From: Alphaproteobacteria bacterium
Lineage (GTDB): Bacteria; Pseudomonadota; Alphaproteobacteria; Micavibrionales; UBA1664
Length of the DNA: 6,624 bases
NCBI GenBank assembly: GCA_018969935.1
Contig: JAGWXJ010000103.1
Span: 1 to 6,624, forward strand
Direction of reading: 5' to 3'
Position numbers and translations under genes: made by a program. Below the pieces are notes generated by a model, which was not told the DNA's origin, made no database searches, and was given only the letters and a program-made list of their open reading frames with translations. Numbering within the stretch: position 1 is the stretch's first letter; every line of letters starts with the position of its first letter. This document shows positions 5,983 through 6,624 of this stretch, in pieces.

Positions 5983-6624
5983 TTAGAACGGCATTTTGGC
6001 GGGGTCAATCGCCTTCATGTTGACAAGCGCGCGGCAGATAGGCGTCAACGAGCATACTTCCTGCGACATCTTCTTGTCGGTAATCAGCGACCAGAAAGCC
6101 TGTCGCACGCCGATATAGTCCTTGGATGTCGGGTCGACTTTCTCGGCATCAACCCCTTTGGGCAGAAGCGGGATGGTCGCGCACTCTTTGTTGGAAATGC
6201 ACTGCGCGTACTCGCTGCGCTTCTTCAGTTTGCCTTCCTCGACTTTTTTGGCCGTGCGCTTCATCTTGGCGTAGTAGGCCGACATCGTCATGGTCATATC
6301 GATGTTGTAATAGCGCTGGATAAGGTCCATCGAAGCGCAACGCGGTGGAACGACTTGGTTGAGGAGTGCTGGCTGCACGCACTCGTCATTAAAACGGACC
6401 CAGTCCGGCGCCTTGAGGAATGCAAATGTATATTCCTCATAGGTCGGGTATCGGTCGATCAGTTCTTCAAGGAAGAAGGGCTGCCCCATGTTGGCCAGCT
6501 CAATATAGCTCTGGCGCCAGTTGAATTTGTTGGTGGAATAGGTCATGACGCCGGCAAGCAGCAGCGCCATCGGGATAATCAGAAAAAATTTCCACAGGCG
6601 GATGCCGAAAAACAGGCCGAAGCA
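5983..6624 (-). CDS. Membrane-anchored cysteine-containing protein, unknown (5' partial)
   Basis: The frame ends at TAA 5983-5985 and stays open to the window edge, giving at least 213 residues. There is an internal ATG at 6568-6570, but the 18 codons before it read CFGLFFGIRLWKFFLIIP and complete a hydrophobic segment (IRLWKFFLIIPMALLLAGVMTY). The true start is therefore probably outside the window. Basic residues before the helix and the long polar region after it suggest a single-helix anchor with the C-terminal domain in the periplasm. Counting from that internal Met, cysteines lie at 64, 78, 124, 130, 173 and 179. The last four form two C-x5-C pairs (CISNKEC, CSLTPIC). An even number of cysteines in a predicted periplasmic domain fits disulfides. 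A lysine-rich stretch at about 102-118 (KMKRTAKKVEEGKLKK) may be helical. I do not recognise the family. It lies 9 bases upstream of the ATP12 gene and is probably co-transcribed with it. Confidence 0.8.
   Translation of the reverse strand, partial: CFGLFFGIRLWKFFLIIPMALLLAGVMTYSTNKFNWRQSYIELANMGQPFFLEELIDRYPTYEEYTFAFLKAPDWVRFNDECVQPALLNQVVPPRCASMDLIQRYYNIDMTMTMSAYYAKMKRTAKKVEEGKLKKRSEYAQCISNKECATIPLLPKGVDAEKVDPTSKDYIGVRQAFWSLITDKKMSQEVCSLTPICRALVNMKAIDPAKMPF

Overview
The window looks like ordinary chromosomal DNA from an alphaproteobacterium. The best taxonomic clue is an ATP12-family F1-ATPase assembly chaperone at 5254-5973, a family known from alphaproteobacteria and mitochondria. The MutL is the endonuclease type (DQHA-x2-E-x4-E motif) used by bacteria without MutH, which fits. 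The DNA is moderately GC-rich, and codon use looks even across all genes. I see no insertion sequence, phage gene, tRNA or CRISPR. I cannot name the genus.

Layout: the last 21 codons of an unidentified upstream gene end in a 4-base ATGA overlap with pgi (glucose-6-phosphate isomerase, 63-1568). After a 43-base AT-rich gap comes a 441-residue pentapeptide-repeat protein (1612-2937). It appears to contain two copies of a 'helical cap plus beta-helix' module. A 54-base gap containing an imperfect hairpin leads to mutL (2992-4761). MutL overlaps by ATGA a small four-helix membrane protein (4758-5276). These genes all lie on the + strand and probably form one or two transcription units. On the - strand, reading toward them, are a membrane-anchored, cysteine-containing protein of unknown function (5983 to beyond 6624) and the ATP12 chaperone 9 bases after it. 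The two convergent blocks overlap by 23 bases at their 3' ends. No stretch of 300 bases lacks a gene.

Functionally the window combines central carbon metabolism (pgi), mismatch repair (mutL) and assembly of ATP synthase (ATP12), with three less understood proteins between or beside them. I do not see a clear new multi-gene system. The points most worth a second look are the duplicated architecture of the pentapeptide-repeat protein directly upstream of mutL, the hairpin that ends 8 bases before the mutL start codon, and the six-cysteine, probably periplasmic protein paired with ATP12.
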